This document shows positions 33,871 to 42,894 of a stretch of DNA of 64,000 nt, in pieces; the first letter of the stretch is position 1, and each line of letters begins with the position of its first letter. The DNA lies in contig CAZZKV010000012.1 of assembly GCA_964654665.1 (NCBI GenBank), positions 8,725 to 72,724 on the forward strand. The letters are read 5' to 3'. Source of the stretch: CALCKU01 sp964654665 (GTDB lineage Bacteria; Pseudomonadota; Alphaproteobacteria; Caulobacterales; Maricaulaceae). The notes beneath the pieces were generated by a model. It did no database searches. It had not been told where the DNA came from and saw only the letters and a program-made list of their open reading frames with translations. Made by a program: the position numbers and the translations under genes.

Positions 33871-34665
33871 ATGGATAAAAATACAAAGCCCAAAACAACC
33901 GCTGCCGAAACCACAATCGATTTTGGATTTGAAAATGTGCCGATATCGGAAAAAGCCTCTCGCGTGCGTGGCGTTTTTGACTCTGTTGCGGCCAATTATG
34001 ACGTAATGAATGATGCGATGTCGCTAGGTGTCCACCGGACATGGAAAAACATGACTATAACCAAGATTAATCCACAACCCGGCGAGCGTTTGATTGATGT
34101 TGCGGGAGGAACCGGAGATTTGGCCCGGCGTTTTATTAAGCGTGCAGAGCGTGTACGCCGCCGTCGCGGCGGGCCCGCTGCGCGAGCTATTATTTGCGAT
34201 ATTAATGCCGAAATGCTGTATGCGGGGATTGATCCCGTAAAGGATAGCGGATTGGATATTTCGCGGATTTGCGGCGACGCGCAGTGCTTACCGTTTCCTG
34301 ATAACCATGCTGATGTGATAACTATTGCTTTCGGTATTAGAAATGTAACGGACCGTATGGCGGCCTTGAAGGAATTTTCCCGCGTTTTAAAACCGGGCGG
34401 GCGGTTATTTGTTCTCGAATTTTCAACCCCGCCGGCACAGGCCCTTCGTCGATTATATGACCTGTATTCTTTTAATGTTATTCCGCGGCTTGGCGGATTG
34501 CTAGCAGGGGATAAAGATAGCTATCAATATTTGGTAGAAAGCATTCGCCGATTTCCGCGCCAAGCCGCCTTTGCCGATATGATAGAGGAGGCTGGATTTA
34601 GCCGAATCGGGTGGCAAGATTATTCGGGTGGGATTGCAGCCTTGCATTGGGGATGGAAAATCTAG
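33871..34665 (+). CDS. ubiE: Ubiquinone/menaquinone biosynthesis C-methyltransferase UbiE
   Basis: SAM-dependent methylation of the demethoxyquinol ring in ubiquinone synthesis. The 264 residues include VFDSVAANYDVMNDAMSLG, the SAM motif IDVAGGTGDLARRF, ITIAFGIRNVTD and YQYLVESIRRFP, all UbiE hallmarks. A basic insertion (ERVRRRRGGPAAR) precedes motif II. In many alphaproteobacteria ubiB follows ubiE; here an Atm1-like exporter does. Confidence 0.96.
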   Translation: MDKNTKPKTTAAETTIDFGFENVPISEKASRVRGVFDSVAANYDVMNDAMSLGVHRTWKNMTITKINPQPGERLIDVAGGTGDLARRFIKRAERVRRRRGGPAARAIICDINAEMLYAGIDPVKDSGLDISRICGDAQCLPFPDNHADVITIAFGIRNVTDRMAALKEFSRVLKPGGRLFVLEFSTPPAQALRRLYDLYSFNVIPRLGGLLAGDKDSYQYLVESIRRFPRQAAFADMIEEAGFSRIGWQDYSGGIAALHWGWKI

Positions 34666-34702
34666 CCCTTGTAACGCGCGATAATTACCCTAACTATCCA
34701 CA

Positions 34703-36526
34703 ATGGTACCAAGCTCTATACAATCCGCAAAAGCTGAAGAAAAATTATCCTACCAGCTTAAAAGCTTTTGGCGGTTGTGGCCTTATTTGTGGCCGGCATC
34801 ACGGCCCAGTTATAAATTGCGTACGTTTTTAGCATTAACCTTGACGATTGCCGGACAATTTATCGTCGTCGCTGCTCCGTTTTTTTTGGGTCGCGCCATT
34901 GATGCTATGAACGCCCAGATAGAGTCTATGGGACCGGGCGGCGCGATAGGTATATCGATAATTTTGTTGATATTGGCTTATGGGGGGTTTCGCCTGTTTT
35001 CAATTCTTCTATCTGAAGGGCGAGAATTTATTTTTGCACCTGTCGCCCAATATGCCCAGCGTTCTGTGGCGACGGCGACATTTGCGCATTTGCATCGGTT
35101 ATCCTTACGGTTCCACCTTGAAAAACGTACCGGCGGATTATCGCGCACGATCGAGCGCGGTATCCGGTCTATCGATTTTCTATTCCGGTTTCTGCTGTTC
35201 AACATTGGCCCAACGCTATTGCAATTAGGGATAGCGGGCAGTGCGTTTTGGCTGGCTTATAACTGGCAATTCGCCTTAATTGCTGTGGCTGTTGTTTTGG
35301 CTTACATTGGCTTTACAATTTCTACAACAGAATGGCGGTTAAAATTTCGTAGAGATATGAACCGGCAGGATACCCAGGCGAATGCAAAAGCAATTGATAG
35401 TCTTCTCAATTATGAAACCGTCAAATATTTCAATGCCGAGGATTTTGAAACCGAGCGCTATGACCGGGCTATGGCAGGGTATCAAAAGGCGGCAATTTTA
35501 TCACGCACCTCTCTAGCGACGGTAAATATAGGACAAAGCTTTTTAATGAATGTGGGTTTGGTCGCTCTGGTTTTACTAGCGGCGCAAAATATCCTGCGCG
35601 GCGACATGACAACGGGTGACGTGTTCACTATTACGATGGTGATGATGCAGGTTTATCGACCCTTGAATATTCTAGGCTTTGCCTATCGGGAAATTAAACA
35701 AGCTCTAACGGATATGGAAAAAATGTTTGCTCTGCTCGATATTCAGCCCGAGGTACAAGACTCAGCGGAGGCTCGCGCTATTAATGATATTAAAGGCGCA
35801 ATTGCATTTGAAAATGTCGCATTTCGATACGAGGCTAACCGTCCGATATTAGGCGGGGTAAGTTTTACGATAGAGCCGGGCCAGACCGTGGCTGTCGTAG
35901 GGCCAACGGGGGCGGGTAAATCGACTTTGTCCCGCATCCTTTTCCGCTTTTATAATATTGCCTCTGGCTGCGTTCGGGTTGATGGTCATGATATAACTGA
36001 AATTACGCAAGACAGCCTGCGCCGCACTATTGGTATTGTACCGCAAGACACGGTACTTTTTAATGATACTATCGGTTATAATATCGGCTATGCGCAGCCC
36101 GAAGCCACGCAAGGTGAGATTGAGAATGCTGCGCGGGATGCGCAAATTCATGATTTTATTACAGCTTTGCCCGCAGGGTATGATACGCTTGTAGGGGAAC
36201 GCGGGCTTAAACTATCAGGCGGGGAAAAGCAGCGGGTGGCTATTGCTCGGACGTTATTAAAAAATCCGGCGATTTTGATATTAGATGAGGCGACCTCGGC
36301 GCTTGACAGTGTTACGGAACGCGACATTCAGACGGCTTTGGATATAGCCTCCAAAGATCGGACAACATTAGTTATTGCGCATCGGCTCTCGACGATTATC
36401 GGGGCTGATAAGATTATTGTTATGGAGGCTGGCCGTATTGCCGAACAGGGAACCCATAGCGAATTGCTTAAGAAACAGGGCCTATATTCGCGGCTGTGGG
36501 AGCAACAAGAAAATATGCCGGCATGA
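34703..36526 (+). CDS. ABC exporter of the Atm1/HMT1 type, fused permease-ATPase
   Basis: A 607-residue half-transporter: six membrane helices (about residues 40-320) followed by an ATPase domain. The segment NYETVKYFNAEDFE, before the last helices, is diagnostic of Atm1-type transporters, which export glutathione-linked sulfur or metal compounds. The ATPase has Walker A GPTGAGKST, signature LSGGEKQR and Walker B ILILDEATSALD. It starts 37 bases after ubiE and is probably co-transcribed. It probably helps iron-sulfur or heavy-metal homeostasis. Confidence 0.93.
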   Translation: MVPSSIQSAKAEEKLSYQLKSFWRLWPYLWPASRPSYKLRTFLALTLTIAGQFIVVAAPFFLGRAIDAMNAQIESMGPGGAIGISIILLILAYGGFRLFSILLSEGREFIFAPVAQYAQRSVATATFAHLHRLSLRFHLEKRTGGLSRTIERGIRSIDFLFRFLLFNIGPTLLQLGIAGSAFWLAYNWQFALIAVAVVLAYIGFTISTTEWRLKFRRDMNRQDTQANAKAIDSLLNYETVKYFNAEDFETERYDRAMAGYQKAAILSRTSLATVNIGQSFLMNVGLVALVLLAAQNILRGDMTTGDVFTITMVMMQVYRPLNILGFAYREIKQALTDMEKMFALLDIQPEVQDSAEARAINDIKGAIAFENVAFRYEANRPILGGVSFTIEPGQTVAVVGPTGAGKSTLSRILFRFYNIASGCVRVDGHDITEITQDSLRRTIGIVPQDTVLFNDTIGYNIGYAQPEATQGEIENAARDAQIHDFITALPAGYDTLVGERGLKLSGGEKQRVAIARTLLKNPAILILDEATSALDSVTERDIQTALDIASKDRTTLVIAHRLSTIIGADKIIVMEAGRIAEQGTHSELLKKQGLYSRLWEQQENMPA

Positions 36527-36535
36527 TATCAACGC

Positions 36536-37069
36536 TTAGAGGGATGATATTTTTATCATAACATCTTGTAGGCGGCGTATTTGATGTGTTTCTTGATCAA
36601 TGCCCATTTCAAGAGCAAGTAATTTACCCTTTTGATTCAAATTCAATTCTTTGCCGTCATAAAAACGGTGTTTAATACGGTGATATTTCATTAATTTTGT
36701 TTGATGTTGTTCTATCCGAATAGTCAATTGATCTTTAAGCGCATCAATATCAATAGCGTCCATGGCATAAAATTTGACCAATAAATCATCTTTGATAGAC
36801 GGTTGGCGGCTGGGCCGCATGGACCAGAGATTAACCGCCTCGCGTCCTTTAGGTGTTATTGTATGCAAGATACGGTTGGGTTTGCCCGATTGTTTCACCT
36901 CATCACTTTTGACAAAGCCTTTTTCACGTAACCTACCGAGTTCGCGGTAAATTTGCTGATGCGAAGCGCGCCAGAAAAACCCGATTGAGGCATCGAAATT
37001 CTTCGCCAAATCATAGCCGCTCATTGATCGTTCGGTCAGACAGACTAAGATGGCTTCGGCCAAGGCCAT
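36536..37069 (-). CDS. PadR-family transcription regulator
   Basis: A 177-residue regulator with an N-terminal winged helix (MALAEAILVCLTERSMSGYDLAK, then FWRASHQQIYRELGRLREKGFV) and a C-terminal coiled-coil dimerisation part (Vir-type PadR). The ATG at 37069, preceded by AGGGGAG, is preferred over an in-frame GTG at 37093. It is divergent from an SDR-led operon. The spacer has a perfect inverted repeat that is probably its operator. PadR proteins usually repress the neighbouring operon until a small ligand binds. Confidence 0.92.
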   Translation of the reverse strand: MALAEAILVCLTERSMSGYDLAKNFDASIGFFWRASHQQIYRELGRLREKGFVKSDEVKQSGKPNRILHTITPKGREAVNLWSMRPSRQPSIKDDLLVKFYAMDAIDIDALKDQLTIRIEQHQTKLMKYHRIKHRFYDGKELNLNQKGKLLALEMGIDQETHQIRRLQDVMIKISSL

Positions 37070-37090
37070 GATGACTCCCCTATTGCTTGT

Positions 37091-37114
37091 CACTATGCAA
37101 TTTTTTTCATAGTG
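37091..37114. promoter_or_regulatory. Candidate PadR operator
   Basis: Perfect inverted repeat CACTATG-N10-CATAGTG in the short spacer between padR and the SDR gene. The AT-rich centre and its position over both promoters fit an autoregulatory PadR site. Confidence 0.65.
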
Positions 37115-37142
37115 TTCTTAAGGTATACAAGCAGGATGTCCA

Positions 37143-38036
37143 ATGTCTCTTCAAGGAAAAACAATTTTTATGTCAGGCGGCTCACGGGGTATTGGCTTGG
37201 CTATGGCTAAAAAATGTGCAGCACAGGGTGCTAATGTCGCTATTGCCGCCAAAACGGCTGAGCCTCACCCTAAACTTGACGGCACGATTTATACGGCCGC
37301 CCGCGCGATAGAAGCGGCCGGTGCTGCGTATAACATTAAAGCCTTGCCCCTTATTTGTGATATTCGCGATGAACAGGCTGTGGATAAAGCTGTGGAAAAG
37401 ACTGTGGATCAGTTGGGCGGTATCGATATTTGTATTAATAATGCCAGTGCAATTGCTTTAACGCCAACACCGTTAACATCGATGAAGCGTTACGATTTGA
37501 TGAATGATGTGAATGCACGCGGTACATTTATGCTGAGTCAGAAATGTTACCCATATCTAAAACAAGCTTCTAATCCGCATATTCTTAACATTGCTCCGCC
37601 GCTGGATATGTCGGCTCGCTGGTTTAAACGACATACGGCTTATACAATGGCGAAATATGGTATGAGTATGTGCACATTGGGTATGGCGGCTGAATTTGCC
37701 AAAGACGGTATTGCGGTTAATTCACTTTGGCCTATGACGTCGATTGATACGGCGGCAGTACGAAATGTTTTGGGCGGTGACAGTATGGCCAAAATGAGCC
37801 GCACGCCTGACATTATGGCGGACGCAGCCTGTGTCGTGCTTAATCAAGATGCCAAAGAATATACGGGTCAGTTTATCATTGATGAATTCATTTTGTCAGA
37901 AACAGGAACAACCGATTTTAGGCAATATAATCAGCCGGGATATGAGGGCCCCTTAGCGGCAGATTTCTTTGTACCGTCTGATTGGATAGCCAAAAGCCGG
38001 TCTGATGTTGTTGAACATCCCGGTTATAAAGATTGA
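37143..38036 (+). CDS. Short-chain dehydrogenase/reductase, HSDL2-like
   Basis: A 297-residue NAD(P)-dependent oxidoreductase. The cofactor loop FMSGGSRGIGLAMA and ICINNASAI are classical SDR motifs. The block HILNIAPPLDM ... HTAYTMAKYGMSM closely matches human HSDL2-type proteins, which usually have NISPP. Here the usual catalytic Ser position is Ala, while Tyr and Lys (YTMAK) remain. The substrate is unknown. First gene of a cluster with DUF1330, DUF2855 and a crotonase. Confidence 0.9.
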   Translation: MSLQGKTIFMSGGSRGIGLAMAKKCAAQGANVAIAAKTAEPHPKLDGTIYTAARAIEAAGAAYNIKALPLICDIRDEQAVDKAVEKTVDQLGGIDICINNASAIALTPTPLTSMKRYDLMNDVNARGTFMLSQKCYPYLKQASNPHILNIAPPLDMSARWFKRHTAYTMAKYGMSMCTLGMAAEFAKDGIAVNSLWPMTSIDTAAVRNVLGGDSMAKMSRTPDIMADAACVVLNQDAKEYTGQFIIDEFILSETGTTDFRQYNQPGYEGPLAADFFVPSDWIAKSRSDVVEHPGYKD

Positions 38037-38083
38037 ATGCAGAATAATTAATTAGGATAATTAATACTAACCCAAGGAATTTT

Positions 38084-38521
38084 ATGCCTACGCTTAATGC
38101 GCTTGATCCAACACCCGATCAAATTAAAGAGTTTCTATCCCATAAACTGGCCAGCGAGCCCGTTTTCATGCTGAACTTGCTTAAATTCAAAGACCGAGCA
38201 ACCTATAAAGACGGCGAAGATGTTTCTGGCCGTGAAGCTTATAGCCGTTATGCCAAAGCTTTGACCTTGCTAGTTAAAGATGCGGGAACAGATTCCAAAC
38301 CAATTTTTGGCGGCAAGATCAATGCCTGTCTTATCGGGGCTGGCGCCGGTGTTGATAAAGATAATATGGAATGGGACGCAGTTGCCATATTCCGATACCC
38401 TAACGCGGCCACCATGTTTCAACTGGTAAGCTCTGATGCCTATCGTAAAATCCATAAACATCGCCGGGCTGGCCTTGCAGGGCAATTACTCATTAGCTGT
38501 GATAACGGAGGGATATTTTAA
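38084..38521 (+). CDS. DUF1330-like protein
   Basis: A 145-residue protein of the dimeric alpha-beta barrel type. VFMLNLLKFKDRATYKDG, GREAYSRYA, WDAVAIFRYPNAATMFQLVSSDAYRKIHKHRRAGL is the DUF1330 pattern. Members are small enzymes or binding proteins of mostly unknown role, often near catabolic genes. It overlaps the next ATG by one base (TAATG), so the two are coupled. Confidence 0.85.
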   Translation: MPTLNALDPTPDQIKEFLSHKLASEPVFMLNLLKFKDRATYKDGEDVSGREAYSRYAKALTLLVKDAGTDSKPIFGGKINACLIGAGAGVDKDNMEWDAVAIFRYPNAATMFQLVSSDAYRKIHKHRRAGLAGQLLISCDNGGIF

Positions 38522-39606
38522 TGTCCCAAACCTTACTGGTTAAAAAGTCTGATTTTTCGGATGTATCTCTGGTTCACGCAGATGATCCGCCATTGGCGGA
38601 CGGGTATATACGTGTTGCGATCGGACCTTGGGCCCTAACGGCAAATAATATTACGTATATGGTTGCTGGCGATCGCATCGGATATTGGAAATTTTTTGAC
38701 CCGCAGGCCTATGGCCTTGATAAGCCCGACCATGGCAGAATGCCAGTATGGGGATATGCCCGAGTTACGCAAAGCCGCTGCGAGGGGGTCGAGCCGGGCC
38801 AAACCCTTTATGGTTTTCTCCCAATTGCTGATCATTTTGACATGCGCCCGACAAAGATCAGCCGCTCTGGATTTGTAGATGGTAACGAGCACCGGACCGG
38901 GCTCCATAATATTTATAACCGCTATACAGTCGTTGAGTCCGACCCATCCTTTGCAGTGCATCAGGATTTACAACCCTTGCTAAGACCACTGTTTACAACA
39001 AGCTTTTTGATCGATGATTTTCTGGATGATGAAAATGTCTTTGGTGCCGATCAGGTTTTGATTTTATCGGCCTCGTCTAAAACCGCTCTGGGGACAGCCT
39101 TTTGTCTTAAAGAGCGCGGCGGCGTTAAAATCACGGGATTAACATCGGATGGCAATATGGCCTTTACGCGCGGAACGGGGTTTTATGACGCGGTTTACAA
39201 TTATGATTCTGTGACGTCATTAGATCCGCAGGTGAAAACCGTTATTGTAGATATGTCAGGCAATGGTACAGTTATCGCCGCAGTTCAGGATCATTTTAAA
39301 GATAATTTGAAATATATTTGCCGGGTTGGCCTCTCGCATTGGGATTCTCTGTCAGGCGTAACGTCTAATCAAACGACGTCGCAGGCTTTCTTTTTTGCCC
39401 CTGACAGAGCCAAACAACGGCTTGAAGATTGGGGTGGGGCAGGCTTTGCTACTCAATTGGGTGCGCGCTGGCTCCCATTTTTGGATAGTGCAAGCGATTG
39501 GCTCTCTATTGAAAAAACCAGCGGTATTGGCCCTATTCTTCAAGCTTATAAGGCCGTGTTAGGCGGGCAGGCCGCCCCTGATAAAGGATATCTGTTTTCA
39601 CTATAG
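38521..39606 (+). CDS. DUF2855 family protein (quinone-oxidoreductase-like fold)
   Basis: A 361-residue protein. VAIGPWALTANNITYMVAGDRIGYWKFFDP and GYARVTQSRCEGVEPGQTLYGFLP are the DUF2855 hallmark regions. The family is distantly like medium-chain dehydrogenases (note VLILSASSKTALGTAFCL in the nucleotide-binding place), but the activity is unproven. It sits between the DUF1330 and crotonase genes in one operon. Confidence 0.85.
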   Translation: MSQTLLVKKSDFSDVSLVHADDPPLADGYIRVAIGPWALTANNITYMVAGDRIGYWKFFDPQAYGLDKPDHGRMPVWGYARVTQSRCEGVEPGQTLYGFLPIADHFDMRPTKISRSGFVDGNEHRTGLHNIYNRYTVVESDPSFAVHQDLQPLLRPLFTTSFLIDDFLDDENVFGADQVLILSASSKTALGTAFCLKERGGVKITGLTSDGNMAFTRGTGFYDAVYNYDSVTSLDPQVKTVIVDMSGNGTVIAAVQDHFKDNLKYICRVGLSHWDSLSGVTSNQTTSQAFFFAPDRAKQRLEDWGGAGFATQLGARWLPFLDSASDWLSIEKTSGIGPILQAYKAVLGGQAAPDKGYLFSL

Positions 39607-39615
39607 GACAAGCAT

Positions 39616-40446
39616 ATGACTTATAATTGCTTCGACGTTTCGATTGATAATAATATTGCACATATTGTGTTAAGCCGCCCGGAAAAGCGTAATGCGATGA
39701 GTGCAGATTTCTGGCGTGAATTACCGGAAATTATTCAGGATATTGATGATAATGCTAGAGCGCGCGTTATTGTGATATCCAGCACCGGCCCTATTTTTTC
39801 TGCGGGTATTGATGTGGCCATGTTATCTGGTGATGTCACGGGTAGCGGCGATAAAAATATGGCTGATTACGGCGCCCATTTTTATAGTACTGTTAAGCGG
39901 TTACAAGCCAGTTTCAGCGCGCTCGAAAATTGCCGCATCCCCGTATTAGCTGCCATCCAAGGCGGTTGTATAGGCGGCGGTGTTGATTTGATTACCGCTT
40001 GCGACATGCGGTATGGCACGGCTGATAGTTATATTACCATTTATGAAATCAATGTGGGTATGACAGCTGATGTAGGAACATTTCCCCGTATTTTAAATCA
40101 CCTGCCTGAAGGTATTGTTCGCGAGCTGGCCTATACGGGGCGAAAAATGAAAGCTGATGAAGCAACCCAGCGCGGTTTGTTTAACGCGGTCTATGACAGT
40201 CAAGAAGCCATGCTTGAGGCTGTGATGAAGACCGCCGCGCAGATTGCTTCTAAACCCCCTATGGCGATTTACGGCTGTAAGCGGATAATTAAATATAGCC
40301 GGGATCACAGCACCGAAGATGCGCTTGATAATATTGGCGTTTGGAATATGTCTATGTTGATTCCAACCGAAATGATGGAAGCCATGCAGGCCATGGGCCA
40401 AAAACGGGCAGGTGTTTTTAAAGACTTGCCGAAAAAAACCGGTTAA
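39616..40446 (+). CDS. Crotonase-family enzyme, dienoyl-CoA isomerase (ECH1)-like
   Basis: A 276-residue crotonase. The stretch GGCIGGGVDLITACDMRY, followed by YEINVGMTADVGTFPRI, resembles ECH1 (delta3,5-delta2,4-dienoyl-CoA isomerase). It keeps the three acidic residues of that active site (Asp in GVDL, Glu in YEINVG, Asp in ADVGT). It probably shifts double bonds in an unsaturated acyl-CoA. It begins nine bases after DUF2855 and ends five bases before the DUF1801 gene. Confidence 0.88.
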   Translation: MTYNCFDVSIDNNIAHIVLSRPEKRNAMSADFWRELPEIIQDIDDNARARVIVISSTGPIFSAGIDVAMLSGDVTGSGDKNMADYGAHFYSTVKRLQASFSALENCRIPVLAAIQGGCIGGGVDLITACDMRYGTADSYITIYEINVGMTADVGTFPRILNHLPEGIVRELAYTGRKMKADEATQRGLFNAVYDSQEAMLEAVMKTAAQIASKPPMAIYGCKRIIKYSRDHSTEDALDNIGVWNMSMLIPTEMMEAMQAMGQKRAGVFKDLPKKTG

Positions 40447-40451
40447 TTTGT

Positions 40452-41033
40452 ATGAAAACCGTTGAAGCATATATTCAAAAGGTGCCGCAATGGCGCGATG
40501 AATTACGGATTTTATGCGATCTCGTTTTACAAACTGACCTTAAAGAAACCATCAAATGGGGCGCGCCGAGTTATGGTTTGGACGGCCATAACCTTATTGG
40601 GGTCAACGGGTTTAAATCTTATTTTGGACTATGGTTTCATCAAGGTGCTTTGCTAAGTGACCCGGCCGGTGTTTTAATCAATGCACAAATAGGGAAAACG
40701 ACCGCGATGCGTCAGTGGCGAATGTATCATATGGATGATATTAATCCTAAGATGATTCAGCAATATCTGGACGAGACACTCGCGCATTGCCGAGCTGGCC
40801 GGCGCGTGAAAATTCCGCCCAAGCGACCAGTTGCTATGCCGCAGATATTACGAGATGCCTTAGACAGAGATGCAATCGCGCATGACATGTTTGCTAGGCT
40901 AAGCCAGAGTCACCGCCGTGAATATATTGACTATATAACCGAGGCCAAACGTGACGCCACACAAGTAAAGCGTCTCGATAAAACCTTAACATTGATAAAA
41001 TCTGGCGCAGGGCTTCACGATCAATATCGGTGA
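40452..41033 (+). CDS. DUF1801 / YdeI-OmdA-like protein
   Basis: A 193-residue protein. The N-terminal half (WRDELRILCDLVLQT, ETIKWGAPSYGLDG) is a DUF1801/YdhG-like domain. The C-terminal part with HDMFARLSQSHRREYIDYITEAKRDATQVKRLDKTL is the bacteriocin-protection YdeI/OmdA helical region. The role is unknown. It is the last gene of the PadR-linked cluster. Confidence 0.85.
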   Translation: MKTVEAYIQKVPQWRDELRILCDLVLQTDLKETIKWGAPSYGLDGHNLIGVNGFKSYFGLWFHQGALLSDPAGVLINAQIGKTTAMRQWRMYHMDDINPKMIQQYLDETLAHCRAGRRVKIPPKRPVAMPQILRDALDRDAIAHDMFARLSQSHRREYIDYITEAKRDATQVKRLDKTLTLIKSGAGLHDQYR

Positions 41034-41075
41034 GGTATCTTCATGGTTAAGACGTGTCCTAATGCTATGAATTCA

Positions 41076-41690
41076 TTAGCTGTGCGCGGCACCCCAATAA
41101 TTATAGGCGAGTACTTTGGGGCCGGGAATATACATTTCATCCAGCCTATCAAGATGTAGGCCTGCACTCCGAAATAGCGCCGGAATATCGCGCCCGCTAT
41201 GACAGCCACCAGCGATTTTTTTCCAATAGGGATCAATCCGATTTTGCCATTTATGAATGTTTTCATCCGGGGCTTTGCCATGTTCCGTAAATAATATCTG
41301 TCCGCCCGGTTTTAGAATGCGGCCCATTTCATGTAAGGCTTTAATAGGGTCGGGGATCGTGCAGAGCGTATATGTGACGACAACCGTATCTGCGGTATTA
41401 TTTTCTAATGGAATATCTTCGCCTGATAAGCCGATGCGCTCTATCGGAATAGGGCAAGCGGTACGGCGGGCTTGACCGCGGTTCCATATAGGGTCGTCAG
41501 GGTCCACACCAATGATTTTGCTGACGTTAGCCGGGTTATAATGGGGTAAATTTAAGCCCGATCCAATGCCGATTTCTAAAACGACCCCTTTGGCATGGGG
41601 CACAACTTTTTCACGTTGTTTGGTAATCGGTCCTATGCTGCAGGTTTTGTCGAGACAACACGGCAGAATATAGCGGTTATAAAATCCCAT
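41076..41690 (-). CDS. Class I SAM-dependent methyltransferase
   Basis: A 204-residue methyltransferase. The SAM motif VLEIGIGSGLNLPHY, acidic GVDPDDP, the SGEDIPLENNTADTVVVTYTLC segment and ILKPGGQILFTEHGKAPD are typical. The N-terminal FYNRYILPCCLD recalls METTL7-like enzymes, whose known members methylate thiols; that substrate is only a guess. It lies 15 bases downstream of the DadA-like gene and is probably co-transcribed with it. Confidence 0.88.
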   Translation of the reverse strand: MGFYNRYILPCCLDKTCSIGPITKQREKVVPHAKGVVLEIGIGSGLNLPHYNPANVSKIIGVDPDDPIWNRGQARRTACPIPIERIGLSGEDIPLENNTADTVVVTYTLCTIPDPIKALHEMGRILKPGGQILFTEHGKAPDENIHKWQNRIDPYWKKIAGGCHSGRDIPALFRSAGLHLDRLDEMYIPGPKVLAYNYWGAAHS

Positions 41691-41705
41691 ATGTGTTGAT
41701 AGAGC

Positions 41706-42794
41706 TTATTGCCGCCGCGGTAAAGCAAAGCGTTCATCTGTCTGCCCACCCAAAATCATCTGGGCCATAAGTGCGCCTGAGCCAGCACTGAGCGTCCAGC
41801 CCATGTGACCATGTCCCGTATTAACCCATAGACCGGGTATGTGGCTGCGGCCAATAAAGGGACGGCCTAGCAGGCTCATGGGCCGAACGCCGCGCCACTG
41901 GCTAACGGGTTTGCCCAAAACAGCCACCATATCCGGTGCAATGCGGTGCCAGATTTCTTGTAAATCCAGGGCACTTTTTGTATCGACGCTACCCGACAGG
42001 CGGATATGATTATGAAACCGGGTCATAGCTGAGTGGCTGGCATGATCCATAATGGGGCCAATGGGGATGGCCAGCATATTTTTAGGACGGTTAAAGTTGA
42101 GCGCAAATCCGGGAAGCTCGATCATGGGTATATTAACGCCCAAAGATGATAATAAATCCGGAGAACGAAATCCTGCAGTGATAATAACATGATCTGACAT
42201 AATATCATGATCATTGGCGCGAATACCCATCAACCGGTTGTCATTAAGAAGAAAGTCGAAAGCTTTGATGTCATAAAGAATTGTACTGCCGCGCCGGATT
42301 ATGGATGCAGCGAGCCGTTCGCTATATAAATAGGCATTTCCGGCGCTATCATTGGGAAAGGTGATGGCATGTCGGTTAAAGCTGGCTTTATTGGGAACGA
42401 GCGCTTTATAGGTTACGCCGAGGCGATCATATTGTGATAGGGCATGGCGATATGTGGATTCAGTTTCAAATATCTGCAAACTGCCGTTACGGGCCAGTTT
42501 AAGCGGTTTGTCTAAACGTGCGGCACGCTGATGAATTAATTCGGCGGACGTCTTTGCCAAATCAAATACGTCTTTGGCAATTTGGTCATTGGTTATCTTA
42601 CCGAGGCCGAATAAATTCCATGCTCGGGCTTGACTGGGGTGTATCATACCAGAGTTTCGAAAACCGGCACCTTGGCCGGGATATGAATTTTTCTCTATAA
42701 TTGTAACGCGCGCCCCGTTTGCAATTAAGGCATCTGCGCAAGATAAACCAATCAAGCCTGCACCAATTAGGATGATATGTGGAGCCTTTTCCAT
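41706..42794 (-). CDS. FAD-dependent amino-acid oxidase, DadA-like
   Basis: A 362-residue FAD oxidoreductase of the DAO family. The Rossmann start IILIGAGLIGLSCADALIANG, the acidic IIEKN, SGMIHPSQARAWN, the central DHVIITAGFRSPDLLSSLG and WVNTGHGHMGWTLSAGSGA near the end place it with D-amino-acid dehydrogenases. It is shorter than standard DadA (about 420-430 residues). The substrate is uncertain. Confidence 0.87.
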   Translation of the reverse strand: MEKAPHIILIGAGLIGLSCADALIANGARVTIIEKNSYPGQGAGFRNSGMIHPSQARAWNLFGLGKITNDQIAKDVFDLAKTSAELIHQRAARLDKPLKLARNGSLQIFETESTYRHALSQYDRLGVTYKALVPNKASFNRHAITFPNDSAGNAYLYSERLAASIIRRGSTILYDIKAFDFLLNDNRLMGIRANDHDIMSDHVIITAGFRSPDLLSSLGVNIPMIELPGFALNFNRPKNMLAIPIGPIMDHASHSAMTRFHNHIRLSGSVDTKSALDLQEIWHRIAPDMVAVLGKPVSQWRGVRPMSLLGRPFIGRSHIPGLWVNTGHGHMGWTLSAGSGALMAQMILGGQTDERFALPRRQ

Positions 42795-42894
42795 GATGTG
42801 CGCTTAGCGAAAAGTACAAGAAAAACAAACTATCATTTGCATGATGGCAATAAAAATAGATAGTGAAATAAGCAAAATGAGGAAAGGCTCCATT

